Origin: Nocardia sp. CDC159
Lineage (GTDB): Bacteria > Actinomycetota > Actinomycetes > Mycobacteriales > Mycobacteriaceae
NCBI RefSeq assembly: GCF_023740735.1
Contig: NZ_JAMRXH010000003.1
Coordinates: 1-64,000 of the forward strand
Reading direction: 5' to 3'
Length of the DNA stretch: 64,000 bases
Shown: piece after piece, positions 39,881-49,324 of the stretch
How positions within the stretch are numbered: the first letter of the stretch is position 1
How the letters are laid out: each line of letters starts with the position of its first letter
Translations under genes and position numbers: made by a program
The notes under the pieces: generated by a model
Databases searched by the model: none
What the model was told of the DNA's origin: nothing
Seen by the model: only the letters and a program-made list of their open reading frames with translations

Positions 39881-41453
39881 CGATCAGCGCGCGCCCGCCG
39901 CTGCCGATGATCACCCGCAGCGCCATCCGCTTGGTCCGGCCACCAGCGGTCACGCTGGACACCGACATGTCCACCGAGCCATCGGAATTGGCGCTGGCAT
40001 TGCCGCGCGCACCCTCGATGGTGCTGTAGCGGGTCACCGGATTCTTGGTCCAGTAGTTGGCGAACTCGGCCTGGCTGCCGTACACCTGCTGCGCCGCCGG
40101 AGTCAGCATGGACCACGCGGCGCCGGTGTTCTGATCGACCAGGGCGCTGTAGAACTGGTCGATCATATCGGCCGCACCGCCGACATCGGCCTGGCCGTTG
40201 CTCTTGGTCTGTCCCAGCCCGGCCGCGGTCGGCGTGGTGCTGCTCCCGTTCGGCGTGCCGCTGGCCACCGGCGGATTGCCCTGTGTACCGGGTGAATTCG
40301 GCTCCCCACCGCTGAACATCGCCGCCAACGCGACGGCCACGACCACCAAGCCCACCGCGAACCCACCGACGAACAGCAGCGGCTTGCGGTTGCGCGCCGG
40401 GGGTTCCGGGGCGTACTCGGGATGCTGGACCGGATGCGAGCGGGTCGGGTGCGCACCCGGCGGGGCCGGGCGGACCGGGGGAAGCTCGGGCTCGGAAATC
40501 GGTGCGGCGGTTGCCATCATCTCCGCGGTGGAGATATCCGCCTGTGCCGCACGGCGATCCAGGGTGCGGACGGCCTGCTGGCGGCGCGGGGCCGCGCGGT
40601 GCGCGGTCGGGCGGCGGGTGGCGAGCATGTGGGTCGGCTCGGAATCCGCGCCGTAGTCGGCGAAATCGGCGAGCTGGTCGCGGACCTCGGGCATGCTCGG
40701 GCGATCCTCGGGATCGAAGCTCAGCAGATCCAGCAGCAGATCGGTCAGCGGCCCGGCATTGCGGGGCTGGCTGAGCTGGCCGTTGGCCGCGGCATACAGC
40801 AACGCCAGCGGGTTGGGGTTGGTGCCGTAGGGCGGCTCACCCTCGAGTGCGTGGAAAAGCGTTGCGCCCAAGGCGAAGACGTCGGCGGCCGGGGACGGCT
40901 CCGCGCCGCGCGCCACCTCGGGCGCGAGATAGGCGGCGGTGCCGGAGATGAGGCCCGTGGCGGTCAGCGTCACATCGCCCTTGGCCTTGGAGATGCCGAA
41001 GTCGGTGATCTTGACCGTACCGTTCTCGCCGAGCAGCACGTTGCCCGGCTTGACGTCGCGGTGCACGATGCCCGCCCGATGCGCGGCCACCAGCGCCGAG
41101 GCCACCTGCTCACCGATGCGGGCGACCTGCGGCAGCGGCAGCGTGCCCTGCGAGGACAGCACCACCGCGAGGCTCTGCGAGGGCAGGTACTCCATGATCA
41201 GGCACGGATCGCCCTCGTGGTCGGTGATGTCGAAGACCACGATGGCATTGGGGTGCTGGAAGCGGGCGGCGTTGCGGGCCTCGCGCGAGGCGCGCTGCCG
41301 CACGATCTCCTTCTCACCCGGGGGCAGGCTGGGCTGGGTGAGGATCTGCTTGATCGCCACCGATCGTTCGAGTCGCTCGTCGACGGCACGCCAAACGACG
41401 CCTGTGCCGCCGCTACCAATCCGTTCGACCAGGCGGTAATGCCCTGCGATCAC
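39846..41453 (-). CDS. Receptor-type Ser/Thr protein kinase with NTF2-like sensor
   Basis: This 535-residue Hanks-type kinase has glycine loop GSGGTGVVW, Lys35, catalytic loop HRDVKPGN (131-138), DFG at 151-153 and a GTAAYLAPE activation end. A Pro-rich linker leads to one transmembrane helix (about 359-380). The external part, after a Ser/Thr/Pro spacer, is an NTF2/SnoaL-like domain (IDQFYSALVDQNTGAAWSML), not PASTA repeats. It probably senses an envelope signal and phosphorylates cytoplasmic targets. The start is GTG 41453; a PBP gene with its own NTF2-like domain lies just upstream. Confidence 0.95.
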   Translation of the reverse strand: MIAGHYRLVERIGSGGTGVVWRAVDERLERSVAIKQILTQPSLPPGEKEIVRQRASREARNAARFQHPNAIVVFDITDHEGDPCLIMEYLPSQSLAVVLSSQGTLPLPQVARIGEQVASALVAAHRAGIVHRDVKPGNVLLGENGTVKITDFGISKAKGDVTLTATGLISGTAAYLAPEVARGAEPSPAADVFALGATLFHALEGEPPYGTNPNPLALLYAAANGQLSQPRNAGPLTDLLLDLLSFDPEDRPSMPEVRDQLADFADYGADSEPTHMLATRRPTAHRAAPRRQQAVRTLDRRAAQADISTAEMMATAAPISEPELPPVRPAPPGAHPTRSHPVQHPEYAPEPPARNRKPLLFVGGFAVGLVVVAVALAAMFSGGEPNSPGTQGNPPVASGTPNGSSTTPTAAGLGQTKSNGQADVGGAADMIDQFYSALVDQNTGAAWSMLTPAAQQVYGSQAEFANYWTKNPVTRYSTIEGARGNASANSDGSVDMSVSSVTAGGRTKRMALRVIIGSGGRALIDSDTRMSPGAS

Positions 41454-41659
41454 TTGGCCGGTTTCGATGGCACTACTCCGAGTTTCTCCGCGATCCGTGA
41501 CTTACCGAGGTGCGGTTGCCCGCGTGTTCCCCGCACGAGTGTAGCTGGCTCGACCGGCTGCTCCGCCGCCGGAGTGAGATCTGAGCGAAATATGTCCGAC
41601 ACCTGTGCGATGAAGGCGAGATCACTGTGTGATCCCCGGGAGACTTTTCGTGATCAACA

Positions 41660-43432
41660 TCACTTCTCCGCTCGCAAGAACCGCCCCGCCGCGTCCACGG
41701 CCGGGCCGGAGCTGCCCGCGTCGGAGACGAAGACGGCAAGCGCCAGATCGCCGTTGATGCCGACGAACCAACCGTGCGCATGCTTGTCGTCGATGTACTC
41801 GGCCGTGCCGGTCTTGCCCAACATGCCGGGAATGTCGCGCAGCTGGGTGGCGGTGCCGCTCGTAATCGTCTCGCGCATCATGGATTTCACCTGGTCGGCG
41901 ATGGCGGGCGGGAGCGGCTCCGGATTACGGTCGGGCACACCGGGTTTGCCGTTCACGATCGCCGGGGCGGGCACCGAGCCGCGCGCGAGCGCCGCCGCGA
42001 CCAGAGCCATCCCGAACGGCGAGGCCGTCACCTTCCCTTGACCGATTCCCTCCTCCACGCGCAGCGCCGGAGTGTCGGCCACGGGCACCTTGCCGGTGAC
42101 GGTCGTCATGCCGGGCGCGGTGTAATCGATGCCCAGCCCCAGCTGCGCGGCGGCCGCGGTGAGCCCCTCCGGCGGCAGATTCACCGCCAGCCTGCCCATC
42201 GTGGTGTTGCAGGACCGGGCGAAGGCCGTATGCAGGGGCACCCGGCCCAGGTCGAAGTTGTTGTCGTTGGGGATCTGCCGCCCCTCGATATTCTCGGTGC
42301 CGGGGCAGCCGACCACGCTGTCCGGGGTGACCTGACCGGCCTGCAGGGCCGCGGACACGGTGACGGTCTTGAAGGTCGAGCCCGGCGGGTACAGGCCGGT
42401 GAGCGCGATCGGTCCCTGCGCGTCGGCGGGCCCATTCTGAGCCAGCGCCAGCAGATTTCCCGTGGAGGGCTGAATGACCACCATGGCCGCGGGCGTCGGG
42501 ATCGGGGCCAGCGCGGCCGTGGCCGCCCGCAGCATGCCCATATCGAGTGTGCTGGCGATGTCGGCGACGGGTTTGGCGTCCTGGCCGCCGACGCGCTGGG
42601 TTCCGTTCGCCGTCTGCGCCCGCACCGCCCAGCCCGCCGCGTCGTCGGCCTCGCGCTGCCACAGTTCCGACAGCCCGGACAGCGTCGGCGAGGCCAGATC
42701 CTTGTCGGTGACCAGCAGCCGGTTCTGCGGGGCCAGGGTGACATTCGGCAGCGCCGAGAGTCGGTCGGCGATCGGGGCCAGGTCGGCGTCGCGCAGCGTG
42801 ATCGCGGTGACGGGTTTGCCCTGGGCGCTGGACAATTCGGATTGCAGACCGGCGGCGGTGATGCTCGGATCGATCGGATTCAGCAGCGCCGCAATCGCGT
42901 TCAGATCCGCTCCCGGGGCGATATTGACCAGCGTGGCGACCTGCTGGGTGAGCAGTTCGGCGCCCGTGCGGTCGAGCACCCGCGCGGCCGGGCTCGGATG
43001 GACGGCGCTGTAGGCGAGCGGACCCGAGTCCAGTCCGGGCGCGACGGTCGCGGGATTCCAGTGGATCTTCCAGGTGTCACCGGAGCGGGCGGCGGTGCCG
43101 GTGGTGGTGTAGGCCCACTCGTTGCGGCCGTCCTTGCCGAGCTTCCAGGTGGTCTTCAGCGTGAAGGTGGCGTCGTCGGCCTTCTTGTCGACGCTGCCGA
43201 CCTCCACGCGCACATCCTTGCCGAGGCTGTCGAACAGCTTGCCCAGGGTGCCGGTGGCCTGCGCGGGATCGCTGGTGACCGCGGCCGCGGCGGCCGGATC
43301 CTCGCGGCCCAGCGCGTCGGCGAAGGTGTGCAGGGTGCTGTTCAACCGGTCGGTCGCTTTATCACCGGAACAGGCGGCCAGGGCTAGGGCCGGGGTGGCG
43401 AACAGGGCGAACAACCTCGTACTCGTGCGCAC
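41660..43432 (-). CDS. Class B penicillin-binding protein, lipoprotein with MecA_N-like domain
   Basis: This 590-residue transpeptidase cross-links peptidoglycan. A signal peptide with lipobox ALAAC (Cys21) is followed by an NTF2-like N-terminal domain (about 25-130), a dimerisation-like middle, and the transpeptidase with STFK (Ser352, Lys355), SCN (407-409) and KTG (540-542). The layout matches the PBP-lipo type of M. tuberculosis (Rv2864c-like) from memory. GTG 43432 follows a TAGGGT box by seven bases. The kinase gene lies 206 bases downstream. Confidence 0.93.
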   Translation of the reverse strand: MRTSTRLFALFATPALALAACSGDKATDRLNSTLHTFADALGREDPAAAAAVTSDPAQATGTLGKLFDSLGKDVRVEVGSVDKKADDATFTLKTTWKLGKDGRNEWAYTTTGTAARSGDTWKIHWNPATVAPGLDSGPLAYSAVHPSPAARVLDRTGAELLTQQVATLVNIAPGADLNAIAALLNPIDPSITAAGLQSELSSAQGKPVTAITLRDADLAPIADRLSALPNVTLAPQNRLLVTDKDLASPTLSGLSELWQREADDAAGWAVRAQTANGTQRVGGQDAKPVADIASTLDMGMLRAATAALAPIPTPAAMVVIQPSTGNLLALAQNGPADAQGPIALTGLYPPGSTFKTVTVSAALQAGQVTPDSVVGCPGTENIEGRQIPNDNNFDLGRVPLHTAFARSCNTTMGRLAVNLPPEGLTAAAAQLGLGIDYTAPGMTTVTGKVPVADTPALRVEEGIGQGKVTASPFGMALVAAALARGSVPAPAIVNGKPGVPDRNPEPLPPAIADQVKSMMRETITSGTATQLRDIPGMLGKTGTAEYIDDKHAHGWFVGINGDLALAVFVSDAGSSGPAVDAAGRFLRAEK

Positions 43433-43439
43433 CCGCCCG

Positions 43440-43445
43440 ACCCTA
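43440..43445 (-). promoter_or_regulatory. Predicted leaderless promoter (-10) of the PBP gene
   Basis: TAGGGT on the minus strand, seven bases before GTG 43432. Confidence 0.5.
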
Positions 43446-43490
43446 CCGGCACCCGGAGCTACCGCCTGGAAACGTACGTTTTGTCCCGTG

Positions 43491-44354
43491 TCATCGAATC
43501 CACCAGCCCGTCGCCAGGCGTTCGGCATCGGCCTCGGCCGGTTCGATGTCGAACACCTCGGCCAGGACCTTGGGTAGCTCGCTCGGTGCCAGTTCCCGCG
43601 AATGCCCGGTGCCGTCGGGATATTCGGTGGTCAGCGTGATCCCGTCGAGGATGTGGTGGACATCCGGCAGGAAGCGCTGAGCGTAGGGACGGGTGACGAA
43701 CGGCGAACGCGGCGAGGTGGACACGAAGTGGTTGCCGACCGCGTAATCGATGCGGTACTGCGGATTCAGCGTGAAGCTGTGCCGGTCGATCCAGCCGTCG
43801 CGGGCGAAGTGGTGCAGGGTCCACAGCTGTTCGCCCAGCTCGCCGTGCCCGCGTTCGAGCCGGAAGCGCCATTCGCCCGCGGTGACCTCGCCCGCCCGCG
43901 GATTCAACTCCAGCGGGGCCAGCGGTCCCGCGCCGAAACCAACGTCGCACAGCCAGATTCGCTCGTCGTCGGCGGCGGTCACTCGCAGCACGGCATGCGT
44001 GGCCGGACGCAGCGAACCGGCCGCGCCCATACTCACCCGGGCGTGCAATCCGGTGACGCCGAACCCGAGCCGCTCCAGCGCCGCGGCGAACAGGCCGACA
44101 TGTTCGTAGCAGTAGCCGCCGCGGCGCCGCCGAAGAATCTTGTCCTGCAACGATTCCAGGTCCAGCGGAACGGGGCGGGCGAAGACCGCCTCGAGGTTCT
44201 CGAACGGAATCGTGGTGGTGTGGGCGTACTGCAGGGCGCGCAGGGTCGCCAGGCTCGCGGTGCGCTCGCCGTCGAACCCGATGCGGGTCAAATAGGCGTC
44301 GAGGTCCAGGGCGTCGCCGTCCCAGTGGTAGGTCGAGTCCGCGGGCTTGTTCAT
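43491..44354 (-). CDS. nat: Arylamine N-acetyltransferase
   Basis: This 287-residue enzyme uses acetyl- or propionyl-CoA to acylate arylamines or hydrazines. The catalytic triad is visible: Cys82 in RRRRGGYCYEHV, His120 in RPATHAVLRV and Asp137 in WLCDVGFG. AGAAGGAG precedes the ATG. In mycobacteria NAT acts on isoniazid and is tied to sterol and cell-wall lipid metabolism; here no sterol genes are adjacent. The neighbour on the other side is divergent. Confidence 0.95.
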   Translation of the reverse strand: MNKPADSTYHWDGDALDLDAYLTRIGFDGERTASLATLRALQYAHTTTIPFENLEAVFARPVPLDLESLQDKILRRRRGGYCYEHVGLFAAALERLGFGVTGLHARVSMGAAGSLRPATHAVLRVTAADDERIWLCDVGFGAGPLAPLELNPRAGEVTAGEWRFRLERGHGELGEQLWTLHHFARDGWIDRHSFTLNPQYRIDYAVGNHFVSTSPRSPFVTRPYAQRFLPDVHHILDGITLTTEYPDGTGHSRELAPSELPKVLAEVFDIEPAEADAERLATGWWIR

Positions 44355-44423
44355 GGCTCCTTCTTTCTCCGGTATCCGCTCGGGTCAACCATCGGCAACC
44401 CCAACATGTTCCGGGGCGGGAGG

Positions 44424-44429
44424 TAATCT
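44424..44429 (+). promoter_or_regulatory. Predicted leaderless promoter (-10) of the AlkZ-like gene
   Basis: TAATCT lies seven bases before the ATG at 44437. An upstream GGGAGG is too far from the start to act as a Shine-Dalgarno. Confidence 0.5.
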
Positions 44430-44436
44430 TTCGCGC

Positions 44437-45609
44437 ATGCGTTCGATTGATGTGGCCGAGCGGCGAGCCCGGGTGGCGGTGCGGCACCGGCTCGCCCCGA
44501 CCCACCGCGCCGAGGACGCGACCGTGATCGCCGATGCGATGGTCGCCCTGCATGCCTCCGATCCCGCGACGGTATTCCTGTCGGTGGCCGCGCGCGGCAT
44601 CGGGCTGGAACCGGCGCATGTGGAGAAGGCGCTGTACGAGGACCGGACACTGCTGCGCATGCTGGCCATGCGGCGGACCATGTTCGTGGTTCCGGTCGAT
44701 CTGGTGCCCGCGCTGCAGGCGTCGGTGGCGAATGCGCTGGCCGACAAGCAGCGGCGCGCCTATGCCCGCTATCTCGCCGAGGTCGTCGACGGGGACGTCA
44801 TGGCCTGGCTGGCCGAAGTCGAGGCGGAGACCCATCGCGAACTGCTCGCCCGGGGCAGCGCGACCGGGGCCCAGCTGAGCGCGGCGGTGCCGCGACTGCG
44901 GACCCGGATCGACACCGCGCCCGGCAAGCCGTACTCCAAGCCGACCAACATCACCACCTGGGTGCTGGTGACCCTGGGCTGCGAGGGCGGCATCGTGCGC
45001 GGGCGACCCAACGGCACGTGGGCCAGCAGCCAGTACACCTGGGCGCCGATCGAATCCTGGCTGCCCGCGGGGATTCCCACACTGCCGGTGGATCAGGCGC
45101 GTGCGGAGCTGGCGCGCCGCTGGCTGCGTACCTTCGGGCCCGCGCCGATCGCGGATTTCAAGTGGTGGACCGGGTGGTCACTGGGCGATGCGCGAAAGGC
45201 TCTGGCGCCCTTGGACATCGTCGAGGTGGATCTGGACGGCACGACCGGGTTGCTGCTGGCCGACGACCTCGATCCCGTGCCCGCGCCCGAGCCCTGGGCG
45301 GCGCTGCTGCCCGCGCTGGATCCCACGCCGATGGGGTGGCAGTCGCGGGAGTGGTTCCTCGGTGAGCACGGGCCCGCGCTGTTCGACAGCAATGGCAACA
45401 TCGGCCCGACCGTCTGGTGGGACGGTCGGATCGTTGGCGGGTGGGCGCAGCGCCGGGATGGCGAGATCGCTTGGCGGACTTTGGCGGACGTGGGGAGCGA
45501 GGCGGTCGCCGCGATCGAGGCCGAGGCGGAGCGGATGCGGGAGTGGTTCGGGGAGGTGCGGGCAATTCCTCGGTTTAGGACGCCGCTCGAGCGGGAACTG
45601 TCCTCCTGA
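44437..45609 (+). CDS. Winged-helix DNA-binding protein, AlkZ-like (HTH_42) family
   Basis: This 390-residue protein fits the HTH_42/AlkZ superfamily: an early VIADAMVALHASDPATVFLS block, the RRTMFVVPVDLVPAL strand-helix, a central winged-helix region and the IADFKWWTGWS block before a C-terminal beta domain with PTVWWDGRIVGGW. AlkZ proteins unhook interstrand DNA crosslinks or alkylated bases, but many homologues are uncharacterised and I cannot confirm the catalytic Q-x-D motif. The function is therefore tentative. Confidence 0.75.
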   Translation: MRSIDVAERRARVAVRHRLAPTHRAEDATVIADAMVALHASDPATVFLSVAARGIGLEPAHVEKALYEDRTLLRMLAMRRTMFVVPVDLVPALQASVANALADKQRRAYARYLAEVVDGDVMAWLAEVEAETHRELLARGSATGAQLSAAVPRLRTRIDTAPGKPYSKPTNITTWVLVTLGCEGGIVRGRPNGTWASSQYTWAPIESWLPAGIPTLPVDQARAELARRWLRTFGPAPIADFKWWTGWSLGDARKALAPLDIVEVDLDGTTGLLLADDLDPVPAPEPWAALLPALDPTPMGWQSREWFLGEHGPALFDSNGNIGPTVWWDGRIVGGWAQRRDGEIAWRTLADVGSEAVAAIEAEAERMREWFGEVRAIPRFRTPLERELSS

Positions 45610-45962
45610 ACAGCCATTTGTGACTCAAATCACATCGATGTAATTCGGGTGGGGCGGATGTCGCGGACGGTGTGTGCCGAGATCGCCGGGCCAGGGTGTG
45701 GAGCGTGCGGGCGGGGCGCCGGGGGTCCGGTAGGCGGGCTGGTCATCGGTCTACCGCGTGGGCGGTCGTTCCACCGGCAAGCGGGTTGCCTCGGCATTGC
45801 CCTCGACGTGTCGAACGTGGCGGACTGAGGTGACCGTCTCGGTTGCGACCGATTTCCGCGCGTCGGCGGATGAGGGTTCTGTTAGCGTCGGCCCATTCCA
45901 CAAGTTTTGTTTCGGGTTGGTAGGCGGCCGGCCCGAATGTTGTCCGCGTTGGGGGTAGTACC
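45610..45962. other. Gap between the AlkZ-like and TerB-like genes
   Basis: It contains the TGTGA-N6-TCACA site described separately. It also holds a 56-codon frame (45658-45828, ATG to TGA) that starts 24 bases after that site and is Gly/Cys-rich with lower G/C at third positions than neighbours. I do not call that frame a gene. Nothing else is recognisable. Confidence 0.4.
45619..45634. promoter_or_regulatory. CRP/FNR-type palindrome TGTGA-N6-TCACA
   Basis: A perfect match to the consensus half-sites of CRP-family regulators, starting ten bases after the AlkZ-like stop. A TGTAAT box follows at about 45638. The controlled gene is unclear, because the next clear start (45963) is about 330 bases away. 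Confidence 0.45.
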
Positions 45963-46391
45963 TTGTCCATTGCCCACCGCCCTGACTCCAGCCGTGCCCC
46001 GGAAGGATTGCGCGACAGCGCCTTTCGCGATGCCGCCGTCGGCGTCTGCGCCCTGGTCACCACCGCCGGGACGACCGGCGATCCGGATCGCCGGACGCGG
46101 ATCGCCGATCGCCTCGGCAACGCCGACGTGCTGCACCACTTTCCGCAGGGTGAATTGCGAAATCTATTCGAGGACAACTGGCTCCGGCTGACCCTCGATC
46201 CGGCCTTCGGCCGCGCCTATGTGATGCAGCAGGTCGCCCGCGCGACCGACCGGCCGGTCCAGGCCCGCGCCGCCGTCCGGATCGGTCTGGAAATCGCTGG
46301 CGCGGATGGGGATGTCGACGGCCAGGGCGCGGACGCCCTGCGCGAATGCTGCCGGGTGCTGCGCCTGACCCCGGCCGAATTCGGGCTATAG
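45963..46391 (+). CDS. TerB-like (tellurite-resistance fold) protein
   Basis: This 142-residue helical protein has an acidic helix pair resembling TerB: FRDAAVGVCALVTTAG with D-rich turns, then RAAVRIGLEIAGADGDVDGQ and ALRECCRVLRLTPAEFGL. The DGDVD segment is the usual acidic loop. The start is TTG 45963 with GGGGG eight bases upstream; no ATG or GTG gives a full domain. TerB proteins occur in stress or phage-response systems, but no other ter gene is present. Its stop abuts the nadC stop in CTATAG. Confidence 0.72.
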   Translation: MSIAHRPDSSRAPEGLRDSAFRDAAVGVCALVTTAGTTGDPDRRTRIADRLGNADVLHHFPQGELRNLFEDNWLRLTLDPAFGRAYVMQQVARATDRPVQARAAVRIGLEIAGADGDVDGQGADALRECCRVLRLTPAEFGL

Positions 46392-47246
46392 ATCCAGGCC
46401 GAGATCGAGGGCGCGCACCGAGTGAGTGAGGGCGCCCACGGCCAGATAGTCCACGCCGGTGCGGGCGTAGTCGGTGGCGACATCGAGCGTAAGCCCGCCG
46501 GAGGATTCCAGTTTCGTGCGCGGTGAGCGGGCGTCGCGGCGCTGCACCGCGGCCTGGGTGGCCCAGAGCGGAAAGTTGTCCAGCAGCACCAGTTCCACGT
46601 CCTCGGCCAGGACGGCATCCAACTGCTCGAGGCTGTCGACCTCCACCTCGCAGGCGATATCCGGCGCCATCTCCCGCACCGCCCGCAGCGCCGCCACCAC
46701 CGATCCGGCCGCCGCGACGTGATTGTCCTTGATCAGCGCCGCATCCCCCAGCCCCATCCGGTGATTCACGCCCCCACCCACGCGCACCGCGTACTTCTGC
46801 AACGCCCGCAGCCCCGGCAGCGTCTTACGGCTGTCACGAATCTTGCAGCTGGTCCCCGAAACCGCATCCACCCACGCGGCAGTCGCCGTGGCGATCCCCG
46901 ACAAATGCGTCACCAGATTCAACATCGTCCGCTCGGCCACCAACAGCCCCCGAGTAGGCGCCACCACCCCCAGCACCACATCCCCCGCCCGCACCCGAGC
47001 ACCCTCCCCCACCCGCTCGATCACCTCATAGTTCCCCGCCCCGATCACCTCATCGAGCACCAACAACCCCACATCGATTCCGGCCACGGTTCCCTCCTCC
47101 CGCGACACCATCCCCGCCTTGACCACGGCCTCCTCCGAAACCGTAGCCAAGGTGGTCACATCGGGCCCATACCGCAAATCCTCATCCAACGCCGCCCGAA
47201 TCACCCGAACAACATCATCCCGCCCAAGCCCCGAATCCAACGCCAT
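46386..47246 (-). CDS. nadC: Quinolinate phosphoribosyltransferase
   Basis: This 286-residue enzyme converts quinolinate and PRPP to nicotinate mononucleotide. Landmarks are TMLNLVTHLSGIATAT, the Arg/Lys-rich RDSRKTLPGLRALQKYAVR, GGGVNHRMGL and KDNHVA. ATG 47246 with AGGAG six bases upstream is chosen. It is separated from nadB by 501 bases full of palindromic repeats, so it may need its own promoter although the order is nadA-nadB-nadC. Confidence 0.96.
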   Translation of the reverse strand: MALDSGLGRDDVVRVIRAALDEDLRYGPDVTTLATVSEEAVVKAGMVSREEGTVAGIDVGLLVLDEVIGAGNYEVIERVGEGARVRAGDVVLGVVAPTRGLLVAERTMLNLVTHLSGIATATAAWVDAVSGTSCKIRDSRKTLPGLRALQKYAVRVGGGVNHRMGLGDAALIKDNHVAAAGSVVAALRAVREMAPDIACEVEVDSLEQLDAVLAEDVELVLLDNFPLWATQAAVQRRDARSPRTKLESSGGLTLDVATDYARTGVDYLAVGALTHSVRALDLGLDL

Positions 47247-47283
47247 ACTCAACTCCTGCTCACTCCGAAACCAATGCCGTCAT

Positions 47284-47326
47284 CCCCGCCACACATCGCT
47301 CCGCGCTGCGCCGCGGGGAACAGGGG
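47284..47326 (+). repeat. nad-gap palindromic element, copy 1
   Basis: CCCCGCC...GCGGGG arms enclose ACACATCGCT and CCGCGCTGCG, followed by AACAGGGG. It differs from copy 2 by one substitution and one missing A over 44 bases. Confidence 0.8.
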
Positions 47327-47409
47327 CGGTCCGCCCCAGAGGAGGGACGGCCATTCCAACGATTGTGCGCGGCCGCAAAGAGAAGACCGTTCCATAGCGC
47401 TCAGTCGAT

Positions 47410-47453
47410 CCCCGCCACACATCGCTCCGCGCTGCGCGGCGGGGAACAAGGGG
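47410..47453 (+). repeat. nad-gap palindromic element, copy 2
   Basis: Direct repeat of copy 1, 126 bases downstream, with perfect CCCCGCC/GGCGGGG arms and an inner GC palindrome. Confidence 0.8.
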
Positions 47454-47690
47454 TGGGGTCGCATACCGACCGAGCGACCTCTGCCTGCGGTCGTGCCCGA
47501 CTTTGGTGGAGGCCACCTGCCGCTGATGCGGGCTACAGTCTCCACCTCGCCGGCCGCTGCTCCCCCAATTCCCGCAGCCTTCACCACTCGCACCCCCAAA
47601 CACCCGCCGCAGCCCCGATCCCCGCAATCCTCGCCACACGCACTCCCCCAATACGAGCTGCGGCCCCAATTCTCGCAGGGGTCGGTGTTC

Positions 47691-47731
47691 TTATTTCCCC
47701 GCCGCGCAGCGCGGAGCGATGGGCGGCGGGG
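47691..47731 (-). repeat. nad-gap palindromic element, copy 3 (inverted)
   Basis: The same element in the opposite orientation, 16 bases from the nadB stop. Its core ATCGCTCCGCGCTGCGCGGC is identical to copy 2; the flank ends in AAATAA. Confidence 0.8.
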
Positions 47732-47747
47732 AGCGTGGGGGTTGGGT

Positions 47748-49324
47748 TCACGATGCTCTCGGGACGGGGAGGGCGGTGGGGTCGGTCAGGAGTTGGGGGC
47801 GGGCGTCGGGGCCCAGGCGGATGGGGAGGGGGTGGGTGAGGGTGGGGCGGGGGGTGGGGTGGTCCGAGCGGGTGTGGCAGCCTCGGGTTTCGGTGCGGGC
47901 GGTGGCGGCTAGGAGGAGGGTGCGGGCGGTTAGGGTCAGGGCCGCGTCTTCCAGGGCTGCGGTGGGGGTGGCGGGGGCGGGGGGCTCGGTGCGCAGGAGT
48001 TGGAGGAGGCGCAGGACTGCCGAGCGGAGGCCGTCGGCGTCGCGGACCACGGCGGCGTGGTCGGTCATCAAGGCCTGCAGGGCGTTTCGGTCGACTCGGG
48101 GGAAGGACAGGGGGGTGGCTTCGGTGACGCGGGCGCGGATGCCGGTGCGTTCGGCGGCGGCCGCGCCCGCTCGTTCGCCGACCACCAGGCCCTCGAGCAG
48201 GCTGTTGGAGGCCAGGCGGTTGGCGCCGTGCAGGCCCGTGCGGGCGACCTCCCCGGCGGCGTACAGGCCGGGGACCGTGGTGCGACCCGAGGTGTCGGTG
48301 ACGACGCCGCCGCACTGGTAGTGCGCGGCGGGGGCCACGGGGATGAGGGCGGTCCGCGGGTCGATGCCCGCCGCCAGGCAGGAGGCCGTGATGGTCGGAA
48401 ACCGCTGGGCGAAGTCGTCGATCGCGCGGGCGTCGAGGTACACATGGTCGGTTCCGGTGGCCCGCATGCGGGCCGCGATGGCCCGCGACACCACATCGCG
48501 GGGCGCGAGGTCACCGCGCGGATGCACCCCGGCGGTCACCGAATCGCCCTCGTGATCGACCAGAATCGCGCCCTCGCCGCGCACGGCCTCACTGATCAGC
48601 GGCCGCCGCCCCAGCCCGCCGGGGGTGAACAGCACGGTCGGATGGAACTGCACGAATTCCAGATCCGCCACGACCGCACCGGCCCGCAGCGCCAGCGCCA
48701 CCCCGTCGGCGGTCGCACCGGCGGGATTGGTACTGCACGCGTACAGCTGCCCCAGCCCACCGGTGGCCAACAGCACGGCCGGGGTGTGCACGACACCGAA
48801 ACCCCTGTCCGACAACGCGATCACACCCCGCACCCCCTCGGGCCCGGTCACGATGTCCACCGCCGCCGCGCCGAACAGCACCGGCAGCCCGGCGGCGTTG
48901 AGCGCCCGCTGCACCTCGGCCCCGGTCGCGTCCCCACCCGCGTGAATGATGCGCCGCGTGCTGTGCCCGCCCTCCCGGGTCCGCGAGATCTGCCCGTCCC
49001 GGCCGAGATCGAACACCGCCCCCAGATCGGTCAGCGCCGCCACCGCGGCCCCGCCGCCCTCGACGATCGACCGAACCGCCTCCGGATCGCACAGCCCCGC
49101 CCCGGCGACCACGGTGTCGCGCACATGCGACTCCACCGAATCTCCTTGCGGCGCAACGACGGCAATCCCACCCTGCGCGTACTGGGTGGCGGTGTCGGTC
49201 GGCCCGCCCTTGCTCAGCGTCAGCACCCGAAGCCCGCGCAGTGAGGCGGTGCGCGCCGCGGTCAGTCCCGCGACGCCACCGCCGATCACCACCAGATCGG
49301 CCTCGGCCTCCCAGCCGAGGCTGG

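Larger units (their letters stand above)
47247..47747. other. Repeat-rich nadB-nadC gap
   Basis: There is no credible gene in these 501 bases. It carries three copies of one palindromic element (two direct, one inverted). Minus-strand frames through the first two copies read the repeated peptide LFPAAQRGAMCGGD, which is a by-product of the repeat. In M. tuberculosis nadB and nadC are essentially adjacent (from memory), so this looks like an insertion. Confidence 0.6.

Noticed and set aside
45658..45828. Fifty-six-codon frame after the CRP-like site
   Set aside because: Third-position G/C is lower than in neighbours and the composition is Gly-rich with no family, so I mention it only as a possibility and do not list it as a gene.
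47249..47599. Minus-strand frame in the nad gap with a repeated peptide LFPAAQRGAMCGGD
   Set aside because: The peptide repeat is only the translation of the palindromic element copies; no ribosome site or family support.
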